The position numbers and the translations under genes are program-made. Of a stretch of 64,000 bases of DNA, positions 51,125-64,000 are shown in pieces. The DNA comes from Archilochus colubris (Eukaryota > Chordata > Aves > Apodiformes > Trochilidae), in contig CM041084.1 of NCBI GenBank assembly GCA_023079485.1, forward strand, positions 119,396,467-119,460,466, in the 5' to 3' direction. The notes below the pieces were generated by a model. The model ran no database searches, was not told where the DNA came from, and saw only the letters and a program-made list of their open reading frames with translations. Each line of letters opens with the position of its first letter. The first letter of the stretch is position 1.

Positions 51125-52455
51125 AAAGGGGATACCAGGTACCTCGTAGATCTCGTGAGGAGCATCTTTGAGGCTAATTTTGTATTATTCTAGTTTGCCA
51201 AGTAACACCAAAACTATTGCACACAACATCCCTGGAGGTAGCCTTGTCTCCAAACTTAACAAAACGGATAGTGCGTGAGTGCTTGTCTTGCAGAGTGGGA
51301 GACTGATCTGAAATTCAGTTCAAGTTTCCAGAGAAATTCAAATTGTTAGTTTTTCCTGATAGAGAAAAATTATTATAGTAACAATCCTTGAACTTGTGAG
51401 AGCTCTAGTCACTCCTTAAACAGCACATAAAGAAGCTGGTCACTTCTCCAAGAGGGTTTTTTGCTGACTTGATGTCTTCCCAGTTTCATGAGTGCTTCCT
51501 ATGAAGTATGAAGAGAAGACTTGTGGCTGAAGATGGATTTGGGAGCTGGGGTTTCCTCTGTTTTGGTTACTCTAGGCTTCTGCAAATACCATGTGATGCT
51601 TAGAGTTTCCTTTAATGCAACAGCAATTACTTTGTCTCTTCAGAGTGTAGCTGCAGAGTAATTAACTGGTAGACTTCATTATTTCAGCACAAAACAAGTG
51701 AAGTCTAAGTAGCTCTAGTAAAAATTTTTAATTAATACTTTAAACTGGTATGTTGGATTAGGAACCTTTTCCTCAGTTCTGTAAGATGCTGCTGCAGAAG
51801 TTTACTGTTATACCCAGATGAGTTAGTACCAGAGCTTCTCTTGATACCTCTCTTTGTTTCATGGTAAAAACCAAATGGGACAGGCAGCTGATGTAATTCT
51901 TCTCAGAAAGCTCCTATCCTAGTAGTGCTAAGCTTACAGTCAAGTAAATAAGGCATTTTAAGACCATTCTATAGCATTGTATTCCAAGCAGGACAAATCA
52001 CACCTCTGATGCACCTGCAGTGGTGCTCTAGGAAGAGTGACCTGAGATTTTTTGGTGAGCGTTAGATGTGTTCCTGTCTGATGATTAGATAGCTTCACAA
52101 CACAGGAGCTGTCTGCTTCCTTGCTACACAAGATGTCTGGATGACTAGTTCAAGCAATATCATCTGGGCATGGTCATAGGAATGGTACCTTAATTACATG
52201 TGTTTTATTTAAACCAAAGTTCAGAAGGTGTGAACTTTTTCCTCTCTGAGAAACAAAATCCTGTATATTTGCCCCATGATAAGTACATGTGCAGAGGCAG
52301 TTGCTGCAATATAACATGTATCAGAAGCATATTCACACCTGGGTTTGCCTTGTGGTAGCTTATTCCTGGGCTTATGCTTTGAAAGTCTGTGTAGTCTGCA
52401 TAGCTTTCTAGAGCCAGACTCTTCTTAGTGGTGCCCAGTGACAGGATCAGAGGCA

Positions 52456-53003
52456 ATCATAGAATCACAGAATGTTAGGGGTTGAAAGGGACCTCTAGAG
52501 ATCATATAGTCCAACCTCCCTGCCAAAGCACCATAACCTGGGGCAGGTCACACAGGAACACATCCAGGCAGGTTTTGAAAGTGTCCAGAGACTCCACAAC
52601 CTCTTTGGGCAGCCTGTTCCAGTGTTCCATCACCCTCACAGCAAAGAAGTTTCTCCTCATGTTGAGGTGGAACTTCCTATGTTCGAGTTTAAACCCATTA
52701 TTCCTTGTCCTATTTTGGGGCACCACTGAAAAGAGATTGGCCTCATCCTTTTGACACACACCCCTCAGATGCTTATAGACACTAATAAGATCCCCTCTCA
52801 GTCTTTTCTCAAGGCTAAACAGCCCCAGTTCTCTCAGTCTTTATTTATAGGAAAGTTGTTCAAGTCCTTTAATCATCCTTGTAGCTCTCCGTTGGATTCT
52901 CTCTAGTACATCCCTGTACTTTGGGAAGCCCAAAACTGGATACAGTATTCCAGGTTTGGTCACACCAGGGCAGAGTAGAAGGGGAGGAGAACCTCCTTTG
53001 ATC
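52456..53003 (-). mobile_element. CR1 LINE fragment
   Basis: Begins on the plus strand with the 3' terminus 'atcatagaatcacagaatgt', followed by 'ggttgaaagggacctctaga' and about 500 bases of ORF2. The minus-strand frames show '[20 protein letters not shown]' and, after frame shifts, 'LYPVLGFPKYRDVLERIQRR'. Its 3' subfamily ('agcaccataacctggggcag') is not shared with the other copies. Its truncated 5' end abuts the next CR1. Confidence 0.88.
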
Positions 53004-53019
53004 TGGTGGACACACAGTG

Positions 53020-53249
53020 GGCATGAACTAAAACACTGGAGGTTCCCACTAAACGTCAGCAAACACTTTTTCACTTTGAGAGTAACCAAGCACTGGTACA
53101 GGTTGCTCAGAGAGGTTATGGAGTCTCCATGGAGATATCCAAAAGCATCAAGAGCCAGCAGGCTCTAGGTGATCATGCTTGAGCAGTGAGGTTGAATGAG
53201 ATGACTGACCTTCAGAGATCCTTTCCCAACTCAGACATTCTATGATTGG
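53020..53249 (+). mobile_element. CR1 LINE 3' fragment
   Basis: Plus-strand terminal ORF2 ('LNVSKHFFTLRVTKHWYRLL') ending with 'tcagacattctatgattgg' at about 53,249. It is back to back with the preceding copy, and each has its own 3' end, so they are two insertions rather than one inverted copy. Confidence 0.8.
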
Positions 53250-56200
53250 TTTCTGGTTTGTGTGCATACTGTGAAAATGAATTATTGTCTCTTAAAAGCT
53301 TGACCATGTAGGAATAAATTGTAGACTAACCTGAATTCACACATCCCATACCAATCTCCTATATGGGCAATCCTAATTAGTAGTAGAGCCTGGATTAGCC
53401 TCATGGGCTTTATACAGCTAAATAGGAGTCTGTAAACCTAGACATTCCCTCTGTCCCATAAAACCAAGGTGTCTGGAGAAAAAAACTTACCTCTATCTAA
53501 ACTCTAAATCTAAAACTCTAAACTCTAAATTTAAACTCTTCTCAAATTGAGTCTTACTTCTTTTCCATTTCCTAGCCTTTAATAGGAATCTGAGGGTGGC
53601 AGGTGTCTAAACTGAGTGGAATCATTAAGTGGTTGGAGTGAGACAAAAACAGTTTGGTGCTGGTAGCTCCCTGCACTGTATACTCACTGGTTATATTATC
53701 TATTAATGTAGCTGCAGCATGGAGCACCCAAACTAGATGCCCAATATAGTGCAAGTTGTTCTTGCCCCCACACCCATTAAGGCCTGTCAGGTGCTTTATG
53801 TGGAGTTGTTAACACACATTAAGTGTGTACTTAAGCTTACATCCTAAGGATTTGTTCAAAGAGCTCTGTGTGAGGTAAACTAATCAGGGACAGTTCCCCT
53901 TTGCTTCATATGAAATGAATGGGTCAGCAGCAAGCATCATTTTTTACACTGAAACGCCATCATAAAGTGTTGTAACCTCTGTGCATAGACACTCTGAGGA
54001 GCTTTGTCTTCAGAAGCAACCTGAGAAAATTCAGAGAGATCAAAGCTGTGTAGCAAATCCACATAAATTAAAGGAGTGAGTTATGGACCACTGAGGTTCT
54101 GAAAGTACATCTGCACAAGAGTTTAGTGCTTATAAAACCATGAGCCTCTGAATTTGATTTCTAATTTTTCTCCATGTATTTGTAGACAAGTCCTAAACAC
54201 CTGTCCAACAAACCAGATGATCATAAAGCAAATAGTAATCTGGTAAGTATATCACCTCAAGAGTCTTTCTGGCCATTAACGTTTTAAACCCAGGTTTTCC
54301 AAGTGCAGCAGCTTTGGACTCTGCTCAGTTTGCCATGTGCCCAAGTTCCTACTCCACCAACAGGAACTAAAACTGTCCATCACCGAGATAAGGTCTTCTA
54401 ATGGCCCCTGAAAGAGGGGCTTGGGCAGAACTGGTTGATGAGGGGTCCTGATTTAAGGTTTACTTTGTCATGAAGCTCCTAACCCTAAATTCCAGGTGTT
54501 AAGTCACACAGCTGCTCTTCTCCCTTGCAAAAAAGTTGGGAAGAATAAGGAAGGTCCCTGACAAAGTTAGAAATCTAGTGTCATAAAACCCCAAATCCCA
54601 GGACCCTAATTAGCCTGTTGTGTTTCAGCCTGGCCGTTAAATTCCTATGTATTTAATGACTTAATTTAACTTCATCATACCATCAAAGAGATGAAGAAAT
54701 TCATAGTAACTTTATTTAAACATAGTTAAAGTGGACGACCAAATATTTAAAATAACTTCAGAAGTAACATTCCAGCTTAAATGCTTATCTAGCTGCTTAA
54801 TACTGACAATACACAAACAATTCATTTCTTCCACACAAAAAAAAAACAGCTTAATGCTAAATGATGAATGTGCAGAAGTCAGGATCAAGTGTTTGTGTGT
54901 ATGTGTGCATAAGCTAAATTGGCAGGATGTGTGTTTCCCTTTTTCTAAACAGGGCAATTGCAGCTCTTAGCCAAGGAGCTGCAATGTGTTTGGAAAAAAA
55001 AAAAGAAATCTTTAAACACATCCTTGTCAGTGCAGGCTGACCAAGCTGCCCTCAAAATATTAGCCTGATTGAAAACACTTTTTAAAAACTCTGGGCCAGT
55101 ATCTAAGGCAGTGGGATAACTGAAGCCTTTCTTTTCTAATCCAATTATTGATAATAGCTGCTATGGTAGTGAGCTGAAGGGAATAGCTAGAGCTGAGCCA
55201 TAATGAAAGACAGTAGCTGGAGAGGTTTTTAGCAGAAGAGGAAGAATGATGTGCTAGATGGCTCCAGGGATGACCCCTCCATACCCTGTCCTAGCAGCTT
55301 CTGTTGCTGTGTGCATGCCCAGCATCCTGCTGATGTCCAGCCCTCTCTTCTCATTGCAGCTGCAGGCAGCCATAGTCCTGAGCTCATCTACCAGCCCATC
55401 TACACACATTCCTGCTCAGGAGTTATTCTGGAATAACTGTGCTCAAGCATATGCTTGTGTTTGTGGATATGAGTCTGTATCCTCATGTTCTGCAATATGC
55501 ATAAATTGTTCCAGCCTAACTAAAACAAGACCAATGGTCTGGAGACCATGGTTCTATGTGCAGGGATTTGTTCTGGGCTAGCCAGTGAGTTTTGAATACC
55601 TGTCATACTCTCATCTACAACTGTCACATCTAAACAAGCTCTTAGAAGATAATTACATACATTCATTGGGACAAGTTCATTTATGCTACAGATAAGCACA
55701 GTTAGCTTGAACTTTTTTTCTGTTTTTTTAACAGGCAAGAACATTTTGATCCACTGTTTAGAACAAACCACTGTTTAGAACAAAACTTCAATAGAAGTTA
55801 GGTCTTTACATATGTCAGAAGTTAATGGGCAGGCAGAAGTGTGTCAGGATGATTGGAGTATGAAGTTTTCCTGCCACACTGGAAGCCAAAAAAACCTTTC
55901 CAGCTGTTTTACAAAGGCCCTCCTGGCTAGTTAAACCTCCGGCATATAAAGCGAGGAGTTTCATGTCAACAGGAGGATCAGAGGAGAGGGTAGAACTAAG
56001 GTCTTCCAAGTATCCTTAAAATCAAGGTAGAGTCAGTTCTCATATTTTATGGGTTTCTGCACAGAGGTTTCATCACCAGTTCTTGTCTTGTTACTCCTGC
56101 TAGTTCAACCTCACTTCTGGTAGCAACAGTGGGAGCCCTGATGCAGATGCAGCTCCAAGGGACCAGTGTTTCCTCAAGGCCTCTGCTTTCCCAGGGCTTG

Positions 56201-59200
56201 CCTGTGAACTGAAATGCTTGAAATGTTGAGGGCTGCAGGGTTGCCAGCTTCTTGTACAGCAAGTGCTCACATGGTGGGAAATAAGCATGAGGCAGATGAG
56301 ACCAAGGCTTCCAGTGGAGGGATCATAAACTACCACAGTCCAGCAAAAACACTGAGGCACAGATTTTCTCATCTCTATCTTGTGCCCGCAACCCAAACAA
56401 CCTGGTAAGAAATGCCAGCTTTTCTCTGCTTTCAGTGACTCAAAAGTCATTTAAACAATTGCTCTCTATATTTTAATTCTGAACTTACAGAAGTGACCAC
56501 TTCTCTGGTTGTTTAACTAACAATTTTGACATTTAAGAATAACGTATAGCTCACTTAACAACACCAGCTGTTTGCATGTGCAAATAAGGCTCTGTTAGTC
56601 CCAGGGAATTTCTGAGGAATACTGGGGTGGTTCTGAAAATGCAGAAAATTCTTTCTCATCTTTTTGTGTCGCAAACTAGAATAAATGGAGTAATTTAAAG
56701 ATGTTTAAAATATCCTTTGTAGGTGGGGGAACAAATTAATCTCTGTAGTAGTGCCAGGTCTGTGAAGAGGTTATAAGCTTTGGGAGTAAGTTTTTAAAAA
56801 TAATCTTAAATACATTTCAATATAGAAACCTTATTTATAGGCAGAGCACAGCTGTTGGTGAGATGGTGTTTTCTCAAGGAAATAACTAGTTTCTCCTTTA
56901 CTCAATGAGAACAGTAGGAACTATCACCAAGCCACTGTACATCTCAGGCTGGGGCTAGGACTTGGACAGGGACTGGAAGAAAATTTGTGCCCAAGTTCTC
57001 TGCTCCTGCAAAAGATATACAGTTTTAGCTAAAACATAGTACAATAGACTTGGAGACAAGTGTTCTCAGTGTCCAACAAACAGTTTTCTTTGGCTTTTTG
57101 GTATAATAAATATTTGCAGCCTGAAGACCTAGAGCATATTATGAGACTGATCAGGTCAGCCAAGGCAGCCCTTTTTTATACTGAAGGGGCAAAATTGCAT
57201 CCGAAATTCCACAACCCTTGAGCTTGTGGGACCCAAGTTTCTTGTTTTCTCAAAAAATGCATATTTTCATTTTTGCTCTCCTCCTGATGCTTGAATGATC
57301 AGATGTGGATATGCTGTCAGTGTTCCGAGGATTCACCTTGGGAAGCCGAGCCTTTGTTACTAAATATTTGGAATGGAACCTATAATTATTCTCTCACTGG
57401 GGACTCATAACACAATCTGCTGCCTTGAAAATTCTTACACAAAACAGCTTGTGGGACTGGGATGGCTGGGAAGCAGAGAAACTAATACAGCACTCTGGGC
57501 CAGAGGGAGCAAGGCAGAGCGAAAGCTAAAGCCCCACTGGGAAATTCATTAACTGCAGCTCCTACAGCTGCTGTAACTTCCTGTTCTGTCACTGTCTGGA
57601 GTTTTTCCTCGTGTCCCACTCCCTGAAGACAATTCCAGTGTCATGGTCAGGACTCTGAGGTTTCTCACCTGTTGAGGTGCTGCATCCTCATCTCCTCTCC
57701 CTGCCAAGGGTGATGGGTCTGGCCCCAGAGGTGGCAGGAACCAAACCGTGTGGGCAATGCTAGAGTTCCCCATCCGCCATCTCATTCTCACAAAGGGAAA
57801 AGAGAAGTTATTTACCATCATCATCATCATCATCATCATCATCGTGTTTTTGCTTTTCTCCCAGCCTGTACCAAGACGTTTCAAGTGCCCTCAATGAAAC
57901 AAGAGAGATAGTAACCACTTGCAGGCTGGCCCATGCACAATGATGATTTTTCTAGCCCAAACTTCTGCTGTAGCCTCGTGAGCCATAGTGCTCCATTGCC
58001 CTATGAAAGCACCTCAAGCCCCAGAAATATGAAACACAAGGCCATGGGCAGAGAACACATCTTAACACCCATTTGACCTGACAGAAAAAGCGTGAGGATA
58101 CATGTGTGAGAACAGGGGTGTACATGGTTTGTTAGGAATCTTGGGCAGAGCAGTGTCTGCAGGAAGCTACAGTGCCTCCCTCTTCTGTCAAACACCTTTG
58201 ACTTCTCCCCAGGTAGGAGCCAGTTGCACATTTCTGTTTTCCAAACAGAAAGCCACCACACATGGAAGAACTTCATCTCTTAAAAAGAACAAAGCAATGC
58301 ATAGGTTGCTGAAACATGGAGGCAAACCCTTCCCGGCCTAAGCAGTACCCTGATCTCTGAACTGCACCTCGTGCCCACCAGCGTTGGCAGCCATGTGCAG
58401 TGATAACCTCAAGGAATGGCTCCAGAACAAGTAAAGCCATTCCACATGGCAGCTGTGGTTGAACAGATTGCTTGTCAAGAGTCAAGGTTGCTAGGCCTAG
58501 GATCTGTCACTTGAAGCCATCCAGACACTTCTTTTAAATCAGTGGAACTCATTGGGAGGTGGAGGCTTTCTCTGTTGAAACAGCCCCTGCTTGTGTGCCA
58601 GCAGCAGCAGAATAAGCCTGAAAAAGTTTATCTCTTACTCTATAAAAATCCACACCTTCTCATTAGATGGCCTGGCAGCAGTCTGGACTAGACAAAATGC
58701 TGACTTTCTACCTGGTGTTCTGTTCTGTGGCTTTGCCTGTCCTGTGCCAGTGCTGAAGTCCCTGGCTCATGGCACTCTAGCCATGGGTTGGGGCTGCTGC
58801 TGCAGCTCCCCAGCTGAGCAGAAGTGGTGAAGAAGGAGAGCTGAGATGCAAAGAGGAGGAAAACATAAAGGCTTGCAGAAGACCTTCCCCAAATTGCACT
58901 GTGTAGTGGTACCCCAGTCAATCACTGATGCACTGTGTCTGAATGTTTCACTGCACTGTTCAGGCTGCACATTCCTGGTAATAAATGTTACATGGATCTC
59001 ACACATTACTGAAAAAAAATGGTTTGCATGTCATCTTAGCTACTGGATCATCTCTCTTCTTTGCAAATCCTTGCTGCATGAGTACTTCTGCCTCCTCCCC
59101 TACTGTGTTAGACCAGGATGATAATCTCCAGTTTCAACTAAGTCTTTGCAGTTTGCCTCACTTGGATACTTCATTTAACTGCTAAATCTGCTTCACAGAT

Positions 59201-62200
59201 CAGATCTGTAGCTGTCTTAAGCAGTGAGAGTGCTTGCAAAGAGCAGTGTTTATCAGCAAACATATATGCAATGCACACTGGCATTTAAAAACAAAGCTTA
59301 AACACAGAGAAACAGAATTTTATAGCTGTCTAGTACACATGAGAAGCAGATCCAGCACACAAAAATAGCCCCCTAGTTCTTAAATCTGTATTTTGAACTG
59401 ACTTTCAGCCAGGTGTTTCCACTTTAATTTGATCCCAGGCATTCCTAGAGGTGATGTAAGATCCAGATCCACAAGGTAATAATGAAGTCAAGAGTTGAAA
59501 AATTATCAAGGCCTAATCTGGCAATTTAGTCCCTTGTAAATCATTTGGTTAGTTATTGCAGGGCCATTCTTACCAGCCAAGTTCTCTTGAGATTTAGCAT
59601 TAACTTCACCACCTGTTTGACTGTCAAAGAGATAAATTTCCTTGAAGGGAATCTTCCACTCCTGACTTTATTTATGACTGGGGGGAAAAGGATGGATTTA
59701 CTGGGAAACTTCAGCAGCAAAAGGCTGCATATGCTGAATCACGGGCTGATGTGATTCATTTAATCTGTTTGATATTACACATAAGGTCCCAAAATGAAAC
59801 ATGCAGGATTAAGAAATTCCTCTGGCTTGTTTGCTGGATGGAAAGCTCTGATGAAGTATAGTCAATTGCTGCTTTTTCTTCTTGTTTTTGACTTTTTTTG
59901 CTTGTTGTTTTGTTTGGTTTGGTTATTTTTGTTTGTTTGTCTGTTGGGTTTTTTTAACAATCAAGCCCAAAAGTCAAAAGATCACATTAGAATTATTGTA
60001 ACCTAATACTGCATGGCTTTCAGAGCACCTGTGCACTCAGTATACCAGTGGGTGATACACAAAAAGTGTATCAATGGGTTTGAAAAAGCTCCTCTGCTGG
60101 AAGATAAAGAAAAAAAAACCTAAGACACGGGATAATAAAAACAGCTCAAGAGGATGGATCCTTCAGAAAACTGCCTGGGTTACAGGGACAAACCGTGTGA
60201 TAAGTTGTGAGCTCTGAGCTCTGTTATTGAACTGAGCAGCTTGTGCCTTGAATCAAAAATAAAGCAAAATACTTACACAAGCTCAAACTTGAGACTTTTA
60301 CACAAAACATAAGCTCAAATTGCTGCTCAGGTTTTGGGTTTTATGTGTTTCTTTGCTTGGTTGGGTTTTGTTTTCTGTTTTTATTCTTTTAGGAAAGTCT
60401 GGAAAGTCTGAAAAGTTTGAAACAACTGAAACTTGAGTGGGCTAGAAGTAAAGATTAAAAAAGAGATTTTAGGTTTTAAATCAGTTATTTCCTGCACATA
60501 CCAGATGCTTCTGAGAATATTTTCTTGCTTCTCTTCAGTTTGAAATAATACAGCTTGTAGTGTGGGGTTTGTAGAGGGGTAAAGAGTAGGGAAATACACA
60601 CACAGTCCACAAAAGTCGAAGCCTTTTCTCCAATTGTTCAGTACCCTGAATATGCATCCAAACCACACGGTTTATTCCGTGTCACATCTGCCCTGGCAGC
60701 AAGCAATTTTCTCCTGCTCACAGCAGTTTTGCACGCATTTGCCAGAAGTGGTATTGTATTAAATTCAACCAAATGATGTTGACTCTACTGAAAAGCTAGA
60801 AAAAGACTTCCACAGATTTTCTACCCCACCAGTGCTCCCAACCACACAAAGCAACTACTGTAAACTAATCTTTTACCTGAATTAACACAGAGTGTCTCCT
60901 TTCCTAGGCTTTTTAGAGGCACCTGTTTTGTTATTCTGTCCTCTTGGAGATGGCTGGCAGCAGTGGATGGGAGGCTGTTCTTCCATTGGCATGAGGGCAG
61001 AAAGCTCCTTGTTCCTCCAGGCTGTTTTACCTGCCAAAGGAGAGAGAATAACCAAAAAGCTGCTCTTTATCAGCAAGGGATTTTTTAAGCTTTATGAAAA
61101 AGTGTGAGGTTGGAGGCACAGGGGGCATCCTTTCAGCCTAGGGGAATATCTATATTGAGGGGTGTAAACTAAGAAACAGATCAATGGAGAGGCACTGGCA
61201 GAGCTCTGGAAGATGCTGTGAGCAAAGCTGGGAATATAAGTGCATCTTAAGGAACTGGGAAAAGTAAGTAAGTTAATATGGAGTTAAGGGGATACTCAGG
61301 ATTTTATTCAGAGATGTTTCTTTCCAGGATGTGAATCCTGTGTGCTCCTTATGTTCAGCTGTAGAGTGGGCAATGCCAGGACCACGGTCTCCAGTTACTG
61401 CTGGTGGGAAATGGGGAACCAGAGATGAAGTTGTCAAGCCCTTTTTTGGGCACTAGAAATGTCCCCATGTGGATGAAAGCCTTTCTAGGATCCCTGAGAG
61501 CACAGGGTCAACCGAGCTGTCAGTGAGAATAGACTCAATATCCTCTCTAACACCCGCTGGCATTTCTGGAAAAGACTAACAAGCTTTCAGGTCCAGAATC
61601 CCAGCAGTCCACAGCCCAGAAGACCTTGGGCTGTTTAGAAACCATTCACTCAGTTAAATTCATTACATTACTTTTGATGATATTAATGTTAGCCTTTTGT
61701 TTGACCCAAACTTCAGCCAAATTTTGTGGAGCTGCAGGTGTTGCATGGGAAAGAGAAGATGGAGTCAGCTGTCTCTCCGAGGCAATCCTGTTTACTTACA
61801 AAAAAATTCCCAAACTGTGCTTTCTCTGGAGGTCTCAAGCTGCAGGTGACAGTCCTTTTGCTCCATTTCACGTTGCTGTCAGCCAGCACTCAGCTCAGGA
61901 TACTACCTCTCCTCAGGCTTTTCTCAGAATCACTTTTCTGGACAAATTTAGCAGGAGTCTCCCTGGCAACGTAGGAAGGGCCATAAGAATGCAGCTCATT
62001 TTTGGGGAGCCTTGGTACTGCTTTTTTTTTAAACTGTCTGCTCACTGAATTGAAAAAGAAAATACAGAAGAAGGAATTCAGACACGTTCCACAGGTGTGG
62101 AACCATTGTCCTCTCCATACTGCTTTACTGGCCTGACCCCCTGGCTTGCTTCTTTCCCAGTTTCAGCCCAGGAAAGGTCATGGAGGCTGCATGGTGGGAG

Positions 62201-62530
62201 AAGGCATTTGGTATGCAGGGGCAGCTTTGGCTACTGCATCCTTCTTCAGTCAAAACATTTCAGGATTGTTCCCTAGAAGAAAGATCCACTTTCTGTCCGG
62301 AACCCAGTTTTCTTCTTTCTTTTTCTGTGGGACAAATGATCACTCAATGCAAGCCGGGAGGGAACAAGTGCATCTTGATGCCCCACTGATAAAGTGAGAG
62401 AGCAGAGCAGTTTGCAGACTCAATTTTCTTGCTTTTTGCCTAGGTCAGGCCAGCCAGACCTGTAAGCCTCTCCCTACCTGTGACCAGATATCTTCCAATT
62501 TCAAAATGCTGAGAAGCTCAGGCAACCAGA
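53250..62530. other. Intergenic, gene-poor
   Basis: No splice-supported exon or RNA gene recognised on either strand. Contains an imprecise 'aaactctaaat' repeat (about 53,498-53,538), an ATC microsatellite (57,815-57,843) and T/G-rich low-complexity DNA (59,870-59,960). In human the next gene on this side is, from memory, STAU2, well beyond this distance; no STAU2 exon was recognised. Confidence 0.45.
57815..57843. repeat. (ATC)n microsatellite
   Basis: Nine perfect ATC units. The methionine run in a minus-strand frame across this site is only this repeat translated. Confidence 0.95.
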
Positions 62531-62760
62531 TCATAGAAAGGTTTTGATTGGAAGATACCTTAAAGACCATCTACTTCAATCCCCCTGGCATGACCAGGGA
62601 CACCTCCCACTAGTCCAGGTTGCTCAGAGCCCCATCCAGCCTGGCCTTGAACAGTTCGAGGGAGAGGGCATCCACAACATTTATGGGCAACCTTTCCCAG
62701 TGTCTCACCACCTCACAGGAAAGAACCTCTTCCTAATATCTCAATCTGCTGTCTCAGTTT
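62531..62760 (-). mobile_element. CR1 LINE 3' fragment
   Basis: 'tcatagaaaggttttgattg', 'catgaccagggacacctccc' and 'ccatccagcctggccttgaa', same subfamily as 11,072-11,310 and 16,114-16,410, with several small deletions. Confidence 0.85.
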
Positions 62761-64000
62761 GAGATGCTAGGAGCTTAAGAGCAGGGTGGAAAAAATGGGT
62801 ATGAGGGCTGAGAGGTCATGATCTGATGAGCACTTTGGAGGACTGGGCTTGGCTGGCCAAGGTGACAGGGACCCAGGAGGACAGGAAGGGCAAAGGTAGC
62901 TGATAAGGACAAGTGCCAGAGTGAATGGGAATTGACCTTATGTGGGAGCCACCTCCCTGTACATAAGTGTAAGAGAAGTAAATGGGCTTGTGCACGCAAT
63001 TTATTCTGGCATTTCTTAACTGCTGAGTCCTTGAACCACATAATTACAATTTTTTCACTGTGTTGGTAAGAATATATACATGCTTAAGGTATATGGAAAT
63101 GAAAAAAATTACCCCAATGCTTCCAAAATAACATTGGTCTTACAGAAAACTGACTAATGGTTCCTCAATCCCTCTTTCGAAGTGTTATCTTTTGAAAAAT
63201 GAGCAAGAAAGGCTGTAAAAGATAAAGCTGAAAAAGGAAGAGCCAATATAATCATGGATAAACAGAAATTTGGGGTTAAGTCCACTGGCTATTTTTCAAA
63301 TGTAGCCCTATGGAGAGAAGAGTTTGTGTGTTCAAAGGTATGAAATAAGGCCATGTGAGTCTGAATTTCCTGGCTCGTGTCAGTCTAAGTCATTATAAAA
63401 ATGTGTATATAGGGGTGTGAGCACTTATAATTCATGCCTTTCAGCTATCTGGGATACACTTTTGTGTTGTTCCTGTATGAAACTTAACAAGCTTGGAGCT
63501 TGGAAGAACAAAGCCTGGAGAAGTAAATCTTCAATTATAACTTGAATACCCACTCTTAATTATGAGAAAACAGGCAAATTGGCCGTTAATATTCCAAACG
63601 TGAGTTTAAGACGATTTACTGGCAATTGGCTGTGTGCACATGTACACACATACAGAGTTGCTTGCATCCAGCTTTACAAGAAATCTCGGAAAATATCCCA
63701 GCCTGCTTTATGGAATTAGAGTGAGAAGAATGTGACACCCTCTGCCATTATGCTTGCTGCCAGTGATTCGGGCGGGGGTGGTGGGGGAAGGGGAAAGCTT
63801 TTGGCAGAACAGCTCAAGGTCCCCCTACACTTGAACTCTGAATAAGCAGTGACTGTATCTTTAGGAGAACTGTGGGTGTTAGAGCAGGACAGTGAGATAG
63901 AGTGAGAGTAAAAATACCTTAGCAGGGGTTTTCCTTTGGCTTTATGGAAAATGAGGCAAAACCATTTGTGAGCTCCTTGTAATGGGAGTGCAAAGGGACA
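62761..64000. other. Intergenic, no recognised feature
   Basis: Unique-looking DNA up to the window end. No gene, RNA gene or repeat family recognised. Confidence 0.45.

Larger units (their letters stand above)
50096..52455. other. Downstream of RDH10, possibly long 3'UTR then intergenic
   Basis: If the AATAAA at 50,788 is used, the first 700 bases belong to RDH10. It contains a 28-base tandem duplication (50,543-50,588) and a TA/GA microsatellite (51,086-51,124). No gene recognised. Confidence 0.45.

Noticed and set aside
57549..57884. Minus-strand frame with a methionine run
   Set aside because: The run is the ATC microsatellite in translation; the rest has no family features.
31690..62940. 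Single AGGTCA/TGACCT half sites as retinoic acid response elements
   Set aside because: Scattered half sites (for example 31,695, 32,474, 62,931) occur at chance level and none forms a proper DR2 or DR5 that I could find.
50096..64000. Possible 3' exons of STAU2 on the minus strand
   Set aside because: Expected from synteny somewhere to the right, but no double-stranded-RNA-binding domain sequence or splice-bounded frame was recognised in this window.

Overview
The window is nuclear DNA of a bird. Two intron-containing vertebrate genes lie next to each other, and the interspersed repeats are almost all chicken-repeat-1 (CR1) LINE fragments, many ending in the avian ATTCTATGA-type 3' repeats. 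Several CR1 copies carry a 'CAGTTACCAGACCATGGCACTGAGTGCCAC' type of 3' end that I associate with Neoaves rather than chicken, but I cannot name a species. Most of the sequence is non-coding.

Layout. Positions 1-15,040 are gene-free on my reading. They hold CR1 copies (about 1,590-1,815; 2,118-2,847; 3,482-4,045; 6,952-7,915; 8,013-8,105; 11,072-11,310) and a probable solo retroviral LTR (from about 10,767). RPL7 (ribosomal protein uL30) lies on the minus strand from about 22,674 down to about 15,040. It has a 5'TOP start, six coding exons giving 246 aa, and a separate 3'UTR-only last exon 3.3 kb beyond the stop codon. A GC-rich intergenic block of about 1.6 kb separates it from RDH10 (retinol dehydrogenase 10) on the plus strand. 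RDH10 runs from a TATA/initiator start at about 24,302 to a poly(A) signal near 50,068, with six coding exons giving 343 aa (or 342 by a NAGNAG acceptor) and a 19.1-kb second intron. Positions 50,100-64,000 look like the start of a gene-poor interval downstream of RDH10. They contain two back-to-back CR1 copies (52,456-53,249), one near the right end (62,531-62,760) and microsatellites.

How the genes relate. The head-to-head RPL7-RDH10 order matches my recollection of human 8q21.11, so this is conserved synteny. The products are unrelated. RPL7 is a housekeeping 60S subunit protein under a 5'TOP/NRF1-type promoter. RDH10 carries out the rate-limiting oxidation of retinol to retinaldehyde in retinoic acid synthesis and is developmentally regulated. 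The long, CR1-poor RDH10 intron 2 is the most plausible place for its regulatory DNA.

I found no undescribed gene system. The observations most worth checking are the 3'UTR intron of RPL7, the NAGNAG acceptor of RDH10 exon 2, the in-frame RDH10 exon 3 with a weak donor that carries the catalytic serine, paired YY1/ZNF143-like motifs upstream of RDH10, and an inverted CR1 pair with a long open reading frame.
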